Origin: HLUCCA09 sp039189975
GTDB lineage: Bacteria; Pseudomonadota; Alphaproteobacteria; Rhodobacterales; Rhodobacteraceae
DNA length: 17,041 nt
NCBI GenBank assembly: GCA_039189975.1
Contig: JBCCYI010000086.1
Coordinates: 1 to 17,041, forward strand
Direction of reading: 5' to 3'
Part shown: one piece after another, positions 6,635 to 13,936 of the stretch
Layout of the letters: each line of letters starts with the position of its first letter
How positions within the stretch are numbered: position 1 is the stretch's first letter
The notes under the pieces: model-generated
Seen by the model: the letters and a program-made list of their open reading frames with translations, nothing else
Told to the model about the DNA's origin: nothing
Database searches by the model: none
Position numbers and translations under genes: made by a program

Positions 6635-7765
6635 ATGCAAGACGCGACAGATTCCCCGAACGAGGCCCCCACCCGCGGCGGAACCGCCGCCGGCGCGTAC
6701 ACAACCCGCGAACCCGTGTTTGACGGGCACAACGATTTTCTGCTGCGGCTCTGGTCCCACGAGAGCGATCGCGCACAGATCTGGACAGAACGCAATGACA
6801 GCGGTCATCTCGACCTGCCGCGCATGCGCGAGGCGGGCTTTGCAGGCGGTCTCTTCGCGATCTTCGTTCCGCCATCGGAGCGGCCGGGCGGCAAGCGCTT
6901 TGAAGAGCGTATGAAGGACGGCCCTTTTTCGCTTCCGGAACTGCCCGATGTGAGCCTGGGTCCGGCGCAACAGGTCGCGCTAGGGCAGGCCGGGCTCCTG
7001 ATGTGGATGGAACGCACGGCACCGCAGGCATTTGCACAGTGCCGCAGCGTTGCGGAGCTGACGGCGGCCATGGACGCAGGCAAGATTGCCGGGATGATGC
7101 ACATGGAAGGCGCCGAAGCGATCGACGCAGACCTGAACGCGTTGCACGCTTTTTACGCCATGGGCCTGCGATCCCTGGGGCCGGTTTGGTCACGCCCGAC
7201 GATTTTTGGCGAAGGGGTGCCTTTTCGATTTCCAGGTCAGCCGGACACGGGGCCGGGCCTGACGGACACCGGCAAGCGGCTTGTCCGCGAATGCAATGCA
7301 CTCGGCATCATGATCGACCTCAGCCATCTCAATGAGAAAGGCTTCGATGATGTGGCCCGCCTGTCGGATGCACCGCTGGTGGCCACGCACTCCAATGCGC
7401 ATGCGATCTGTCCCAGTCCACGAAACCTGACGGATCGTCAGCTTGCGCAGATCGCTGAGACGGGCGGCATGGTCGGGCTGAACCTCGCGACTTTCTTTTT
7501 GCGGCCGGACGGCCGGGCGCGGCGCGACATGGGGCCGAATATTGTGCTGCGCCATCTCGACCATCTGCTGACGCACCTTGGTGAGGCTGGCGTGGGTATC
7601 GGCTCGGACTTCGACGGGGCGCAGCTGCCCGACTTTGTGGGCGATGTGACCGGGGTCCCCCTCTTGATCGACGCGATGCGCCAGCATGGCTATGGCCCGG
7701 AACTTGTCGCGGCGGTTGCCCGCGACAATTGGCTATCGCTGCTGAAACGAACCCTGGGCGGATAG
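6635..7765 (+). CDS. Membrane dipeptidase, peptidase family M19 (renal dipeptidase-like)
   Basis: A 376-aa zinc hydrolase of family M19, which cleaves dipeptides, sometimes with D-residues or beta-lactam-like bonds. The metal ligands are all recognisable: H32 and D34 in DGHNDF, bridging E158 in MHMEGAE, H231 in DLSHLN, H252 in VATHSNAHAIC, and catalytic D325 in IGSDFDG. There is no clear signal peptide, so it is probably cytoplasmic despite the family name. ATG at 6635 is set by AAAGGAGA (6621-6628), 6 nt upstream; the frame is open back to 6551 but that region overlaps the rpmB promoter. Length is normal for bacterial M19. It converges with meaB after 136 bp. Confidence 0.95.
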   Translation: MQDATDSPNEAPTRGGTAAGAYTTREPVFDGHNDFLLRLWSHESDRAQIWTERNDSGHLDLPRMREAGFAGGLFAIFVPPSERPGGKRFEERMKDGPFSLPELPDVSLGPAQQVALGQAGLLMWMERTAPQAFAQCRSVAELTAAMDAGKIAGMMHMEGAEAIDADLNALHAFYAMGLRSLGPVWSRPTIFGEGVPFRFPGQPDTGPGLTDTGKRLVRECNALGIMIDLSHLNEKGFDDVARLSDAPLVATHSNAHAICPSPRNLTDRQLAQIAETGGMVGLNLATFFLRPDGRARRDMGPNIVLRHLDHLLTHLGEAGVGIGSDFDGAQLPDFVGDVTGVPLLIDAMRQHGYGPELVAAVARDNWLSLLKRTLGG

Positions 7766-7772
7766 GGCGGTT

Positions 7773-7795
7773 TCGCCTTCGGCGACGGTATTTGG
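7773..7795 (+). terminator. Weak hairpin between dipeptidase and meaB genes
   Basis: TCGCC (7773-7777) and GGCGA (7781-7785) pair around TTC, followed by CGGTATTTGG and a purine-rich AAGAAGAAGGAGG. The stem is short. The hairpin-GTATTT-purine arrangement resembles units I recall at gene ends in other Rhodobacteraceae, which might make it a dispersed repeat; this is memory, not a search. Confidence 0.3.
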
Positions 7796-7901
7796 AGCAA
7801 GAAGAAGGAGGGGTGGAGCGCCCGGAGGCGGGCAGCCGTCGGAAGGCTTGAGCTGGTCGCCCGGGAAGCGTACGCCGTGGCGTTCGGCAGGGAGACGGGC
7901 G

Positions 7902-8888
7902 TTAGTCAGCGTCGAGGTCGAACGTGGACAGAAGGCGCGCCGCTGCGTCGCTGACGGAGGTTTGCCCGGCGGCTACCGCATCTCCGAGTTCAGACATGGA
8001 TTTGCGCGTTGCGGGGTTGGAGGAGAGACGGGCGAGCAGGCCTTGCCGCACTTCGTATTCGAACCACGCCCGCGCTTGTGCGGCGCGGCGGGAGGCGCGA
8101 TGGCCGGTCTCTCGGCGCCAGCTGTCGAGTGCGGTCATGTCCGTCCACGCCTCCGCCAGGCCGTCGCGCGACACTGCGGATACGGGGACGGCCTTTGGAA
8201 AACCGGGCGGATCCTGCGGCCGGGCGCGCATTAGGTGGAGCGCGCCGGAATAGTCTGCGCAAGTCCGGTGAGCTTGAGCTTTCAGGGGGCCGTCGGCCTT
8301 GTTGACAAGGATGAGATCGGCCACCTCCATGATACCGCGTTTCACGCCTTGCAATTCGTCCCCTCCGGCCGGTGCGATCAGCAGGACAAAGAGATCGGAT
8401 AGGTCTGCCACGACCGTCTCGGATTGCCCGACGCCGACGGTTTCGATCAGCACAACGTCATAGCCGGCGGCCTCGCAGAGGGCGGCCGTCTCGCGGGTGC
8501 GACGGGCAACGCCGCCAAGCTCCGTGCGCGAGGGCGACGGACGGATGAAGGCATTGGCTTCACGGCTGAGCCGTTCCATCCGCGTTTTGTCTCCGAGGAT
8601 CGAACCGCCGGAGCGTGCCGAAGACGGGTCGACCGCAAGAACGGCGACGCGCAGACCCTGCTGCACAAGCATCAACCCGAAGCTCTCGATGAAGGTGGAC
8701 TTGCCGACGCCAGGGGTTCCGGAGAGACCGATGCGCAGTGCTTCCCGGCCCGTTTTGGCCAGGTGTGCGCTGAGAGCGATCGCGGCGTGTCTGTGGTCGG
8801 CGCGGGCGCTCTCGGTCAGCGTGATCGCGCGGGCCAGGGCGCGGCGGTCTCCCGCGATTACCCCGGCCGCAAGGCTCTCTATCGTCAT
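7902..8888 (-). CDS. meaB: MeaB/ArgK-family G-protein chaperone (methylmalonyl-CoA mutase associated)
   Basis: A 328-aa cytoplasmic GTPase of the MeaB/ArgK (G3E) group, which helps load and protect adenosylcobalamin in methylmalonyl-CoA mutase. Walker A is GTPGVGKS (57-64). The MeaB-specific stretch VDPSSARSGGSILGDKTRM lies at 86-104, the switch motif ETVGVGQSE at 149-157, and the guanine specificity motif NKAD at 196-199. Length matches the family. ATG at 8888 is preceded by GGAGG at good spacing. The mutase gene is not in the window, so it would act in trans on a mutase encoded elsewhere. The older name ArgK (arginine transport kinase) is considered wrong for this family. Identity is firm. 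Confidence 0.95.
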   Translation of the reverse strand: MTIESLAAGVIAGDRRALARAITLTESARADHRHAAIALSAHLAKTGREALRIGLSGTPGVGKSTFIESFGLMLVQQGLRVAVLAVDPSSARSGGSILGDKTRMERLSREANAFIRPSPSRTELGGVARRTRETAALCEAAGYDVVLIETVGVGQSETVVADLSDLFVLLIAPAGGDELQGVKRGIMEVADLILVNKADGPLKAQAHRTCADYSGALHLMRARPQDPPGFPKAVPVSAVSRDGLAEAWTDMTALDSWRRETGHRASRRAAQARAWFEYEVRQGLLARLSSNPATRKSMSELGDAVAAGQTSVSDAAARLLSTFDLDAD

Positions 8889-8931
8889 GGCGCCCCTCCG
8901 TTCGGCGCCCCTACGTGCCCTGATGCACGAT

Positions 8932-8969
8932 CACTGTCCAGTCGCGCATCCACTGTCCAGTCGCGCATC
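8932..8969. repeat. 19-bp direct tandem repeat, two exact copies
   Basis: CACTGTCCAGTCGCGCATC occurs at 8932-8950 and again at 8951-8969 without mismatch. It lies in the gap between meaB and the beta-helix cassette, about 45 bp upstream of the meaB start. Two adjacent copies and no spacer rule out CRISPR. Confidence 0.9.
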
Positions 8970-8992
8970 GAACCCTGGGCGCCTGCGGATTG

Positions 8993-9032
8993 CACCGGGG
9001 TCCACCGGGGTCCACCGGGATCCACCGGGATC
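8993..9032. repeat. 10-bp tandem repeat, four copies
   Basis: CACCGGGGTC twice (8993-9012), then CACCGGGATC twice (9013-9032). The 10-bp unit is close to one helical turn, so a protein could bind in phase; it may equally be slippage sequence. The rest of the 282-bp gap (8889-9170) holds the 19-bp repeat, a 12-bp inverted repeat and no convincing gene. Confidence 0.9.
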
Positions 9033-9116
9033 CAATGTCTGCGATCAAGGCAGGGCCGCGGTGAGGCTCCGCGCGTCCCGGATGAAGCAGACAGTCTGCA
9101 CCGGGAGTATCGCGGG

Positions 9117-9162
9117 CGGCCGGGGCAACTGACGCGCAAACGCCTTCATATTGCCCCGGCCG
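9117..9162. repeat. 12-bp perfect inverted repeat at the cassette's 3' side
   Basis: CGGCCGGGGCAA (9117-9128) and TTGCCCCGGCCG (9151-9162) are perfect complements around a 22-nt spacer. It starts 9 bp past the stop of the beta-helix gene. As RNA it would be a long hairpin, but no U-run follows on the minus strand, so it could be a non-canonical 3' end, an RNA-stability element or a protein site. Confidence 0.8.
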
Positions 9163-9170
9163 TTCGTGCC

Positions 9171-11204
9171 TCAGGGCTCCAGTGCACCGCGCGATTGCGT
9201 CGTCAGGCGCGCACGCCCCAGAAGGTCGCTGTAGGCCAAGCGCCCCATCGTCGTGCCTACAACCGGCGAGGTCGCAAGCGGCTGGTAGAGACTGATGGTG
9301 CCCGCGGGCGTCGCGTATTGCGTCTGTAACCCCTCCGGGGCTCCACCGACCCATTCGTTGCGCCCCAGATAACGCGCGGGCCACAGCTCTGCGGTGTCGA
9401 ACGGGGCGATGTCTTCATGCCGGACATAGCCCGGGTTACCAGCGATATAGACGACGTTGTTTTCGTCGATATAGGTTGTGTACTCATCGAGCTGGTCAAA
9501 CGGTTCCGTCTGAACCGAGCTGTCGTCGAGCACGATGAAGCTGTTGTTGTAGATCAGGACCGGCTCAGCGAGTCGTTGGGTCTGATCGAAGGTTGCACCC
9601 GGCTTGTCGGCTGATGAAACCTCCAGAAGCTTTTGCAGCGACCTGCTACCCGAAACATCCGGGAAGATGTGCAAATTGTTGCGCCAGGTCGTCGCCCCGT
9701 TCTGGATCTTGCCAAAGTTGATCACCGTCGGAGCAAGCGTCATGATGCATTGCTCGATCAGCGTGTTGCGCACGGAGGGAATGGCATTGTCCGACACGTT
9801 CTTGTCGATGAGATTGCCACCTTCGCTGGTGCACCGCGAGACCACGACATCGCCGTTGCGCTGCGTTCCCGAAGAGGGTCGTCCGGCTGCAAATCGCAAG
9901 ACGGGCTGGATCGCCGTCATCGGCGCCCCATCCACTGGCCACGTGCCCTGGCCTGTCCAACCGGTGCGCGAAAAGAACTCGCAACTCTGGATCACAACGT
10001 CTTCGCCTTCGAAGCCACGCATTGGCCCCTGTTTCTGACCGTTCGGGCTACCCTGCCCATGCGGAGCCGCGCCCAGATCGTATTCGAGACACCCCAGGAT
10101 CGCGAGACGGTTCTTAAAGCCGTTGCCGTCCCAGTTTTCCGGTTTGGCGAAGTGGAACAAGCCGTATTGCTGCAGCTCGTAGATCGCGCATTCGTGCAGG
10201 ACGTTCATCGCCGCACCAACGCTGCCAATGTTGTCGTGGTTGAAGCCGATCCGGTCCTTGCGCAGCTCGCACCCTGTCAGCAGGTGATAGGCGTGCTTGT
10301 CCGTCCGAAAGAGGGAGCCGCCGCCACTGGCATCTTCCGTGATGCCGTCGTAGCTGGCCTCGAAGATGATGTCCTGCCAGACCGCGGGCACCCCTTCCAT
10401 GAAAGCGCGCGTACGGCTGCCAATCGGTTTGGTCCCGCTGCCCCACGCCCCATAATGGACGAACGTGTAGTTCCCGAAGGCGATCCGGTGACACATCCCG
10501 ATGTCGCCGTTGCTATAATCGCCGCCCCGCTTGAAGAGCACACGCAGCGGCTGGTTCTTCGCGATGCTGCTGCCTTGCGTGTAATTGTACCAGGCGCTGC
10601 CGCCATCGATCGCAGCAGAGCCCAGTTGGTGATCCGACGGGGGGGCGCCGGTGAAGTCATCGTCGTAGGCCACGACGACCGTGTTCGTTGCGTCGAAGAT
10701 CGTGTCGGGGTCGCCAACTTCGACCGTCACACTGCGGACCGCCTCGACAACAGTGAAGGTATCGGGATCCACGACGCGCCGCGCCGTGCAGGTGACCGTA
10801 TAGGTCCCCGGCGCGCGGAACACATGGGCCGCCTGGCGCCCGATGGCGCTGTTGGCGTCCCGATGTTCGGGGATCATGTTGACGGGCGTCGTGAAGGTAT
10901 CGCCCGGATCGCCAAAGCTCCATTCGTACTCGACCTCATGGAAGGCCGGGTCGTAGGCCACGCTGTTGGCCGGCGCCGGCGGCAAGTCGAACCCGCTGGC
11001 ATTGGCATAGAACCAAACCGCCTCGGGTGCATATTGCGCGGCCGACGGCGCGCGCACCACCTCGATCGACACCGAAGCGTCGCCCGCGCCGCCCTCCGGT
11101 GTATTCCAATTGGTCAGGGTCACGCTGTCCGACGCACCCCCCTGGCTTGCCGAGAGCGAGACCGTGTCGCCATCCGGAAACCCCAGAAAACGGACAATGG
11201 GCAT
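9171..11204 (-). CDS. PKD-domain plus right-handed beta-helix protein, possibly tail-spike-like
   Basis: A 677-aa protein of uncertain function. Residues about 57-165 form a PKD-type beta-sandwich, recognised by YEWSFGDPGD (93-102) and HVFRAPGTYTVTCTA (127-141). From about 170 to 600 there are short beta-strand/turn units with Asn, Gly and small residues (for example YHLLTGCELRKDRIGF, HECAIYELQQYGLFHF, VVVSRCTSEGGNLID), suggesting a right-handed parallel beta-helix, common in polysaccharide-binding or -cleaving proteins and phage tail spikes. There is no signal peptide, membrane segment or obvious C-terminal secretion repeat. ATG at 11204 is preceded by AAAGGA. It is last in a same-strand unit, 33 bp after the 157-aa gene. 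Two 60-base lines (9481-9600) are 56% GC, against 68% in a sample of cpaC. A carbohydrate-binding or surface role is inference. Confidence 0.8.
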   Translation of the reverse strand: MPIVRFLGFPDGDTVSLSASQGGASDSVTLTNWNTPEGGAGDASVSIEVVRAPSAAQYAPEAVWFYANASGFDLPPAPANSVAYDPAFHEVEYEWSFGDPGDTFTTPVNMIPEHRDANSAIGRQAAHVFRAPGTYTVTCTARRVVDPDTFTVVEAVRSVTVEVGDPDTIFDATNTVVVAYDDDFTGAPPSDHQLGSAAIDGGSAWYNYTQGSSIAKNQPLRVLFKRGGDYSNGDIGMCHRIAFGNYTFVHYGAWGSGTKPIGSRTRAFMEGVPAVWQDIIFEASYDGITEDASGGGSLFRTDKHAYHLLTGCELRKDRIGFNHDNIGSVGAAMNVLHECAIYELQQYGLFHFAKPENWDGNGFKNRLAILGCLEYDLGAAPHGQGSPNGQKQGPMRGFEGEDVVIQSCEFFSRTGWTGQGTWPVDGAPMTAIQPVLRFAAGRPSSGTQRNGDVVVSRCTSEGGNLIDKNVSDNAIPSVRNTLIEQCIMTLAPTVINFGKIQNGATTWRNNLHIFPDVSGSRSLQKLLEVSSADKPGATFDQTQRLAEPVLIYNNSFIVLDDSSVQTEPFDQLDEYTTYIDENNVVYIAGNPGYVRHEDIAPFDTAELWPARYLGRNEWVGGAPEGLQTQYATPAGTISLYQPLATSPVVGTTMGRLAYSDLLGRARLTTQSRGALEP

Positions 11205-11237
11205 TGCAAATCCTTTCAGTACGTCCTGCGGCCAATC

Positions 11238-11711
11238 CTATGGCGCAATCACCAACTCCGGCGACGCCACGCTCCGTGCGCCCGCCCCACTTGTAGCGGT
11301 CTCCACGACGGAAAGCCCAGCGCCGGCCTCGGGCGCCGTCGGCGTGTAGCTGGCCTGCGTTGCGCCCGGAATGTCGACACCGTCCGCGCGCCACTGCCAG
11401 CCGCGCGTTGGCGCCGCGGCGCCGCCGTCATAGGCCCAGACGGCGGGCCTGGCCGTTACGGCTTCCCCGACGCGCGGCGATGTCTCGAGCGCGGGCGGGA
11501 CAAGGTCCACCGGCCCTGTATCAAGATCCGAAGGCGCAAAGACGCCCCCTCCGGCCTGCGCGGCCGGTGCGGTGACGGTCACCGTCAGCGGCTCCCCACC
11601 AACGGCCAGAAGCGCCGTGTTCTCGGGCGTCACGACAAAGGCCAGCGCGGCCTGAGACAGCCGAGACGTGCTCCCAAGCCCCAGCGTCCAGTCTTCGCCG
11701 ATCAAACTCAT
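11238..11711 (-). CDS. 157-aa protein with Ig-like beta-sandwich domain, unknown function
   Basis: An acidic, Ala/Gly/Val-rich protein starting MSLIGEDWTLGLGSTSRLSQ. The C-terminal half (from about residue 80) looks like a bacterial Ig-like domain: PRVGEAVTARPAVWAYDGG, then RGWQWRADGVDIPGATQASYTPTAPEAGAGLSVVETATSG (given here as motif fragments of one domain), a pattern frequent in phage virion and adhesin proteins. No signal peptide is present. Its ATG at 11711 overlaps the stop of the upstream 77-aa gene by one base (TGATG), a sign of translational coupling. The PKD/beta-helix gene follows after 33 bp. The three probably make parts of one assembly. I do not recognise a named family. Confidence 0.7.
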   Translation of the reverse strand: MSLIGEDWTLGLGSTSRLSQAALAFVVTPENTALLAVGGEPLTVTVTAPAAQAGGGVFAPSDLDTGPVDLVPPALETSPRVGEAVTARPAVWAYDGGAAAPTRGWQWRADGVDIPGATQASYTPTAPEAGAGLSVVETATSGAGARSVASPELVIAP

Positions 11712-11944
11712 CAAACGGCCTCGCGGACAATCAGGGCATCGGTCGGTCCATCCTTGCGGTAACGCACGCTGCGCCCCGAACGGATCAGAACGCCTTCGCC
11801 CTGCGTCAGGTTGAAGCCGTCCGCGGCGTCGGGAGAGGCCGTCGTTGTCAGGAAGACACTGCCGTAGCGTGTTTGCCAGATTTCGTCCTCGGTCAGCGTC
11901 ACGGGGGAAGACCAGCTCGTGGAAGCGTCGGAAATAAGAGCCAT
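11711..11944 (-). CDS. 77-aa small protein, unknown, first secure gene of beta-helix cassette
   Basis: A 77-aa protein beginning MALISDASTSWSSPVTLTEDEIWQTRYG and ending with RYRKDGPTDALIVREAV. The middle (FLTTTASPDAADGFNLTQGEGVLIRSG) suggests a small beta-rich fold with a cupin- or jelly-roll-like turn pattern, such as is seen in small phage structural proteins, but I cannot name a family. There is no signal peptide. AGGA about 8 nt upstream supports ATG at 11944. The stop is fused to the next start as TGATG. Short, but codon use and coupling make it convincing. Confidence 0.65.
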   Translation of the reverse strand: MALISDASTSWSSPVTLTEDEIWQTRYGSVFLTTTASPDAADGFNLTQGEGVLIRSGRSVRYRKDGPTDALIVREAV

Positions 11945-11958
11945 GGAAGCGTCCTGTT

Positions 11959-12321
11959 CTAAGAAGCAAAACCGTGCATGGACCAGACGCCGGCGGCGGC
12001 CGTCATGCGCTCGCACACCATGGCGTTAACGTTTTGAGAGGTCGTAAGCACACCGTACGGTGCTTTGCGGCCAGTCCTTCGACAGCGCAGTCGGCAAGCG
12101 GCCCAGGGCCCATCGGCAGCACAGGCGCGAGACACCGCCGCCGTCCCCCAATGGCCCCACTGGCGCCGCTCCAGCGCACAGAAATCGCCCCAGATAAAGC
12201 GACCGTATCCTCCCATACGGCCGGCGCCGCGATCGGCCTCCACGAGGATCGGTACGCCCACCGCAGCGGCGCAGCCCCCGCCGCCTTGGTCCGATCCCCA
12301 CATCCTGCGGCCAAAGCACAT
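11959..12321 (-). CDS. Possible 120-aa hypothetical protein at head of beta-helix cassette
   Basis: An open frame on the cassette strand, ending 14 bp before the 77-aa gene so that the next Shine-Dalgarno sequence sits just after its stop, as in an operon. The protein is Gly-, Trp- and Cys-rich (seven Cys), with plausible stretches such as GVPILVEADRG and GGYGRFIWGDF, ending ERMTAAAGVWSMHGFAS. Against it: no recognised family, only a weak ribosome site before ATG 12321 (an alternative ATG lies at 12303), and several other frames are also open here because of high GC. If it is not a gene, 11945-12485 is a 540-bp gap with no other convincing gene. Confidence 0.4.
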   Translation of the reverse strand: MCFGRRMWGSDQGGGGCAAAVGVPILVEADRGAGRMGGYGRFIWGDFCALERRQWGHWGTAAVSRACAADGPWAACRLRCRRTGRKAPYGVLTTSQNVNAMVCERMTAAAGVWSMHGFAS

Positions 12322-12485
12322 GGAGGCCCCACCGGTGGAGGCTCACATCGGGGTGTTGCTCGCTCACTACATAAAGGACAGCGCACAACCCCATGATTAT
12401 TGATCGAAAAGCGGAACGCAGGCAGGTTGTCCCCAGATGCGGGCAAAAAGACCCGCCTTACATCCGTGACAAGAGGCAGGTCACT
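12322..12485. other. Divergent gap between beta-helix cassette and cpaC
   Basis: 164 bp between the two transcription directions. It holds a perfect 10-bp palindrome CCACCGGTGG (12329-12338) and a small hairpin GCGGG/CCCGC (12439-12443, 12452-12456) with an A-rich loop in the cpaC leader. I found no convincing -35/-10 pair and no paired TTAA CtrA site. Confidence 0.5.
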
Positions 12486-13925
12486 ATGACAGTCAAGACG
12501 CTACTTCGGGCGGGTCTGATGGGCCTTGCCGTCGCTCTTCCCGCGGTGCCCGCCGCCTTCGCTCCGGGCATAGCCCAGGCGGAGACGCTGCGCATCCAGG
12601 GCGGCACCATCCAGCGGGCCCTCAAGGTGCCCATGAACAAGGCGGTTGTCGTCGAAAGCGACACGCCCTTCGCAGAGCTTTCCATTGCCAACCCCGGCAT
12701 TGCCGACATCTCCACCCTGTCGGAGACGTCGATCTACGTGCTGGGCCGGGCGCCCGGGCGCACGACGCTCACGCTCCTCAACCCCGAGGGCCGGCTGATC
12801 ACCAACGTCGAGGTGCAGGTCACCGCCGATGTGGGCGAGCTCAAGGAACGCCTGCGCGAAGTCCTTCCGGGAGAGCACATCGAGGTGCGCCCCGCCAATG
12901 ACGGCATCGTCCTGTCGGGCACCGTCTCCAGCGCCCAGGCCGTCGACCGCGCCCTTGATCTGGCGAACCGCTACGCACCCGACCGGGTGTCGAACCTTCT
13001 GGTCGTCGGTGGCACGCAACAGGTCATGATGAAGGTGCGGTTCGCCGAGATGGCCCGCTCCGTCTCCAAGGCGCTCTCCGCGTCCGTGGCCGTCAATGCG
13101 ATCAATGGCGACGCAACCGTCGGCTCCGTCGGGGGCAGCGGCACATACCTGCAGGGCGACAACCTCGCGAACGTCTTCACCGGAGGGACGGTCGAGCTCA
13201 GCGGCGAATCTGCGGGCGCGCTCCAGATCGGCATCGGCTCCGGCGACCTTGAGATCGCCGTTCTCCTCGAAGCGCTTGAAACCAAAGGCTTCATCCGCAC
13301 CCTCGCGGAGCCGAACCTGACGGCGCTCTCCGGCCAGGCCGCCGAGTTCCTCGCGGGCGGCGAGTATCCGGTGCCCGTGCGGGACGCAGAAGGCGGCATT
13401 GGCATTTCGTTCAAGCCGTTCGGCATCCTGCTGACGATGACCCCCCGCGTCGTGGGCGAGAACATCAACCTGCGGCTCACCTCCGAGGTCTCCGGTATCG
13501 ACCCGTCGATCGTCGTCGCCAACGCTGGCTTTACGATCAACGGCTTCCGGACCCGCCGCGCAACGACCACCGTCGAGCTGCGTGATGGCGAGAGCTTTGC
13601 CATCGCAGGCCTGCTGGAGGATGACTTCGAAGATCTGGCAAGCCAGGTTCCCTGGCTCGGCGATATCCCGGTCCTCGGATCGCTCTTCCGCTCGGCCGAT
13701 TACCGTCGCGAGCAGTCGGAGCTGGTCATCATCATCTCGGCGCATCTGGTCACCCCGACGCGTGGCGAAGCCCTCGCCCTGCCGACGGACCGTGTGCGTC
13801 CGCCCTCCGAGGCCGAGCTTTTCCTCACCGGTCGGGTCCTGACTGAATCGACACCCGTGTCCGGTGGCGCGGGCGAGGTGGCCCGGCAAGACTTCACCGG
13901 CTCGTTCGGCTATGTGATGGAGTAA
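12486..13925 (+). CDS. cpaC: Tad/Flp pilus outer-membrane secretin CpaC/RcpA
   Basis: A 479-aa secretin forming the outer-membrane pore through which the Flp pilus leaves. A signal peptide covers residues 1-32 (cleavage after AQA). Then come the pilus-assembly N-domain (about 36-115, including VVVESDTPFAELSIANPGIAD), a BON-like domain (about 117-175) and the secretin domain (about 260-425) with the hallmarks EPNLTALSGQAAEFLAGGEYPVPV and VPWLGDIPVLGSLFRS. It ends with a short Tad-type tail. ATG at 12486 puts the signal peptide at the very N-terminus and has GAGG upstream; the open frame starts at 12393, but that extension is not secretin-like. A lipoprotein gene follows after 5 or 11 bp. Function firm. 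Confidence 0.95.
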   Translation: MTVKTLLRAGLMGLAVALPAVPAAFAPGIAQAETLRIQGGTIQRALKVPMNKAVVVESDTPFAELSIANPGIADISTLSETSIYVLGRAPGRTTLTLLNPEGRLITNVEVQVTADVGELKERLREVLPGEHIEVRPANDGIVLSGTVSSAQAVDRALDLANRYAPDRVSNLLVVGGTQQVMMKVRFAEMARSVSKALSASVAVNAINGDATVGSVGGSGTYLQGDNLANVFTGGTVELSGESAGALQIGIGSGDLEIAVLLEALETKGFIRTLAEPNLTALSGQAAEFLAGGEYPVPVRDAEGGIGISFKPFGILLTMTPRVVGENINLRLTSEVSGIDPSIVVANAGFTINGFRTRRATTTVELRDGESFAIAGLLEDDFEDLASQVPWLGDIPVLGSLFRSADYRREQSELVIIISAHLVTPTRGEALALPTDRVRPPSEAELFLTGRVLTESTPVSGGAGEVARQDFTGSFGYVME

Positions 13926-13936
13926 GGACCATGACG

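Noticed and set aside
5521..6723. 400-aa open frame on the + strand opposite the copper gene and rpmB
   Set aside because: Arg-rich and motif-free; it runs through the rpmB gene, its terminator and its promoter.
8932..9032. Tandem repeats considered as a CRISPR array
   Set aside because: Copies are directly adjacent with no spacers, only two and four in number, and no cas gene is near.
8911..9384. 157-aa minus-strand open frame spanning the tandem repeats
   Set aside because: Overlaps the end of the beta-helix gene in another frame, has no ribosome site or motif, and includes the repeats.
9633..11762. 709-aa open frame on the + strand, opposite the beta-helix gene
   Set aside because: Longer than the minus-strand gene, but Arg-rich with no recognisable domain. 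The minus frame has PKD motifs, a ribosome site and operon coupling.
12026..12040. CtrA site upstream of the Tad genes (also checked at 14583)
   Set aside because: Each place has one TTAA, but no second TTAA follows at 7-bp spacing.
12051..12062. Perfect 12-bp palindrome CACCGTACGGTG
   Set aside because: Lies inside the possible 120-aa gene, no second copy was noticed, and one palindrome of this size can arise by chance in high-GC DNA.
12501..13889. 462-aa open frame on the - strand opposite cpaC
   Set aside because: His/Asp/Arg-rich antisense product of the secretin gene, without domain signs.
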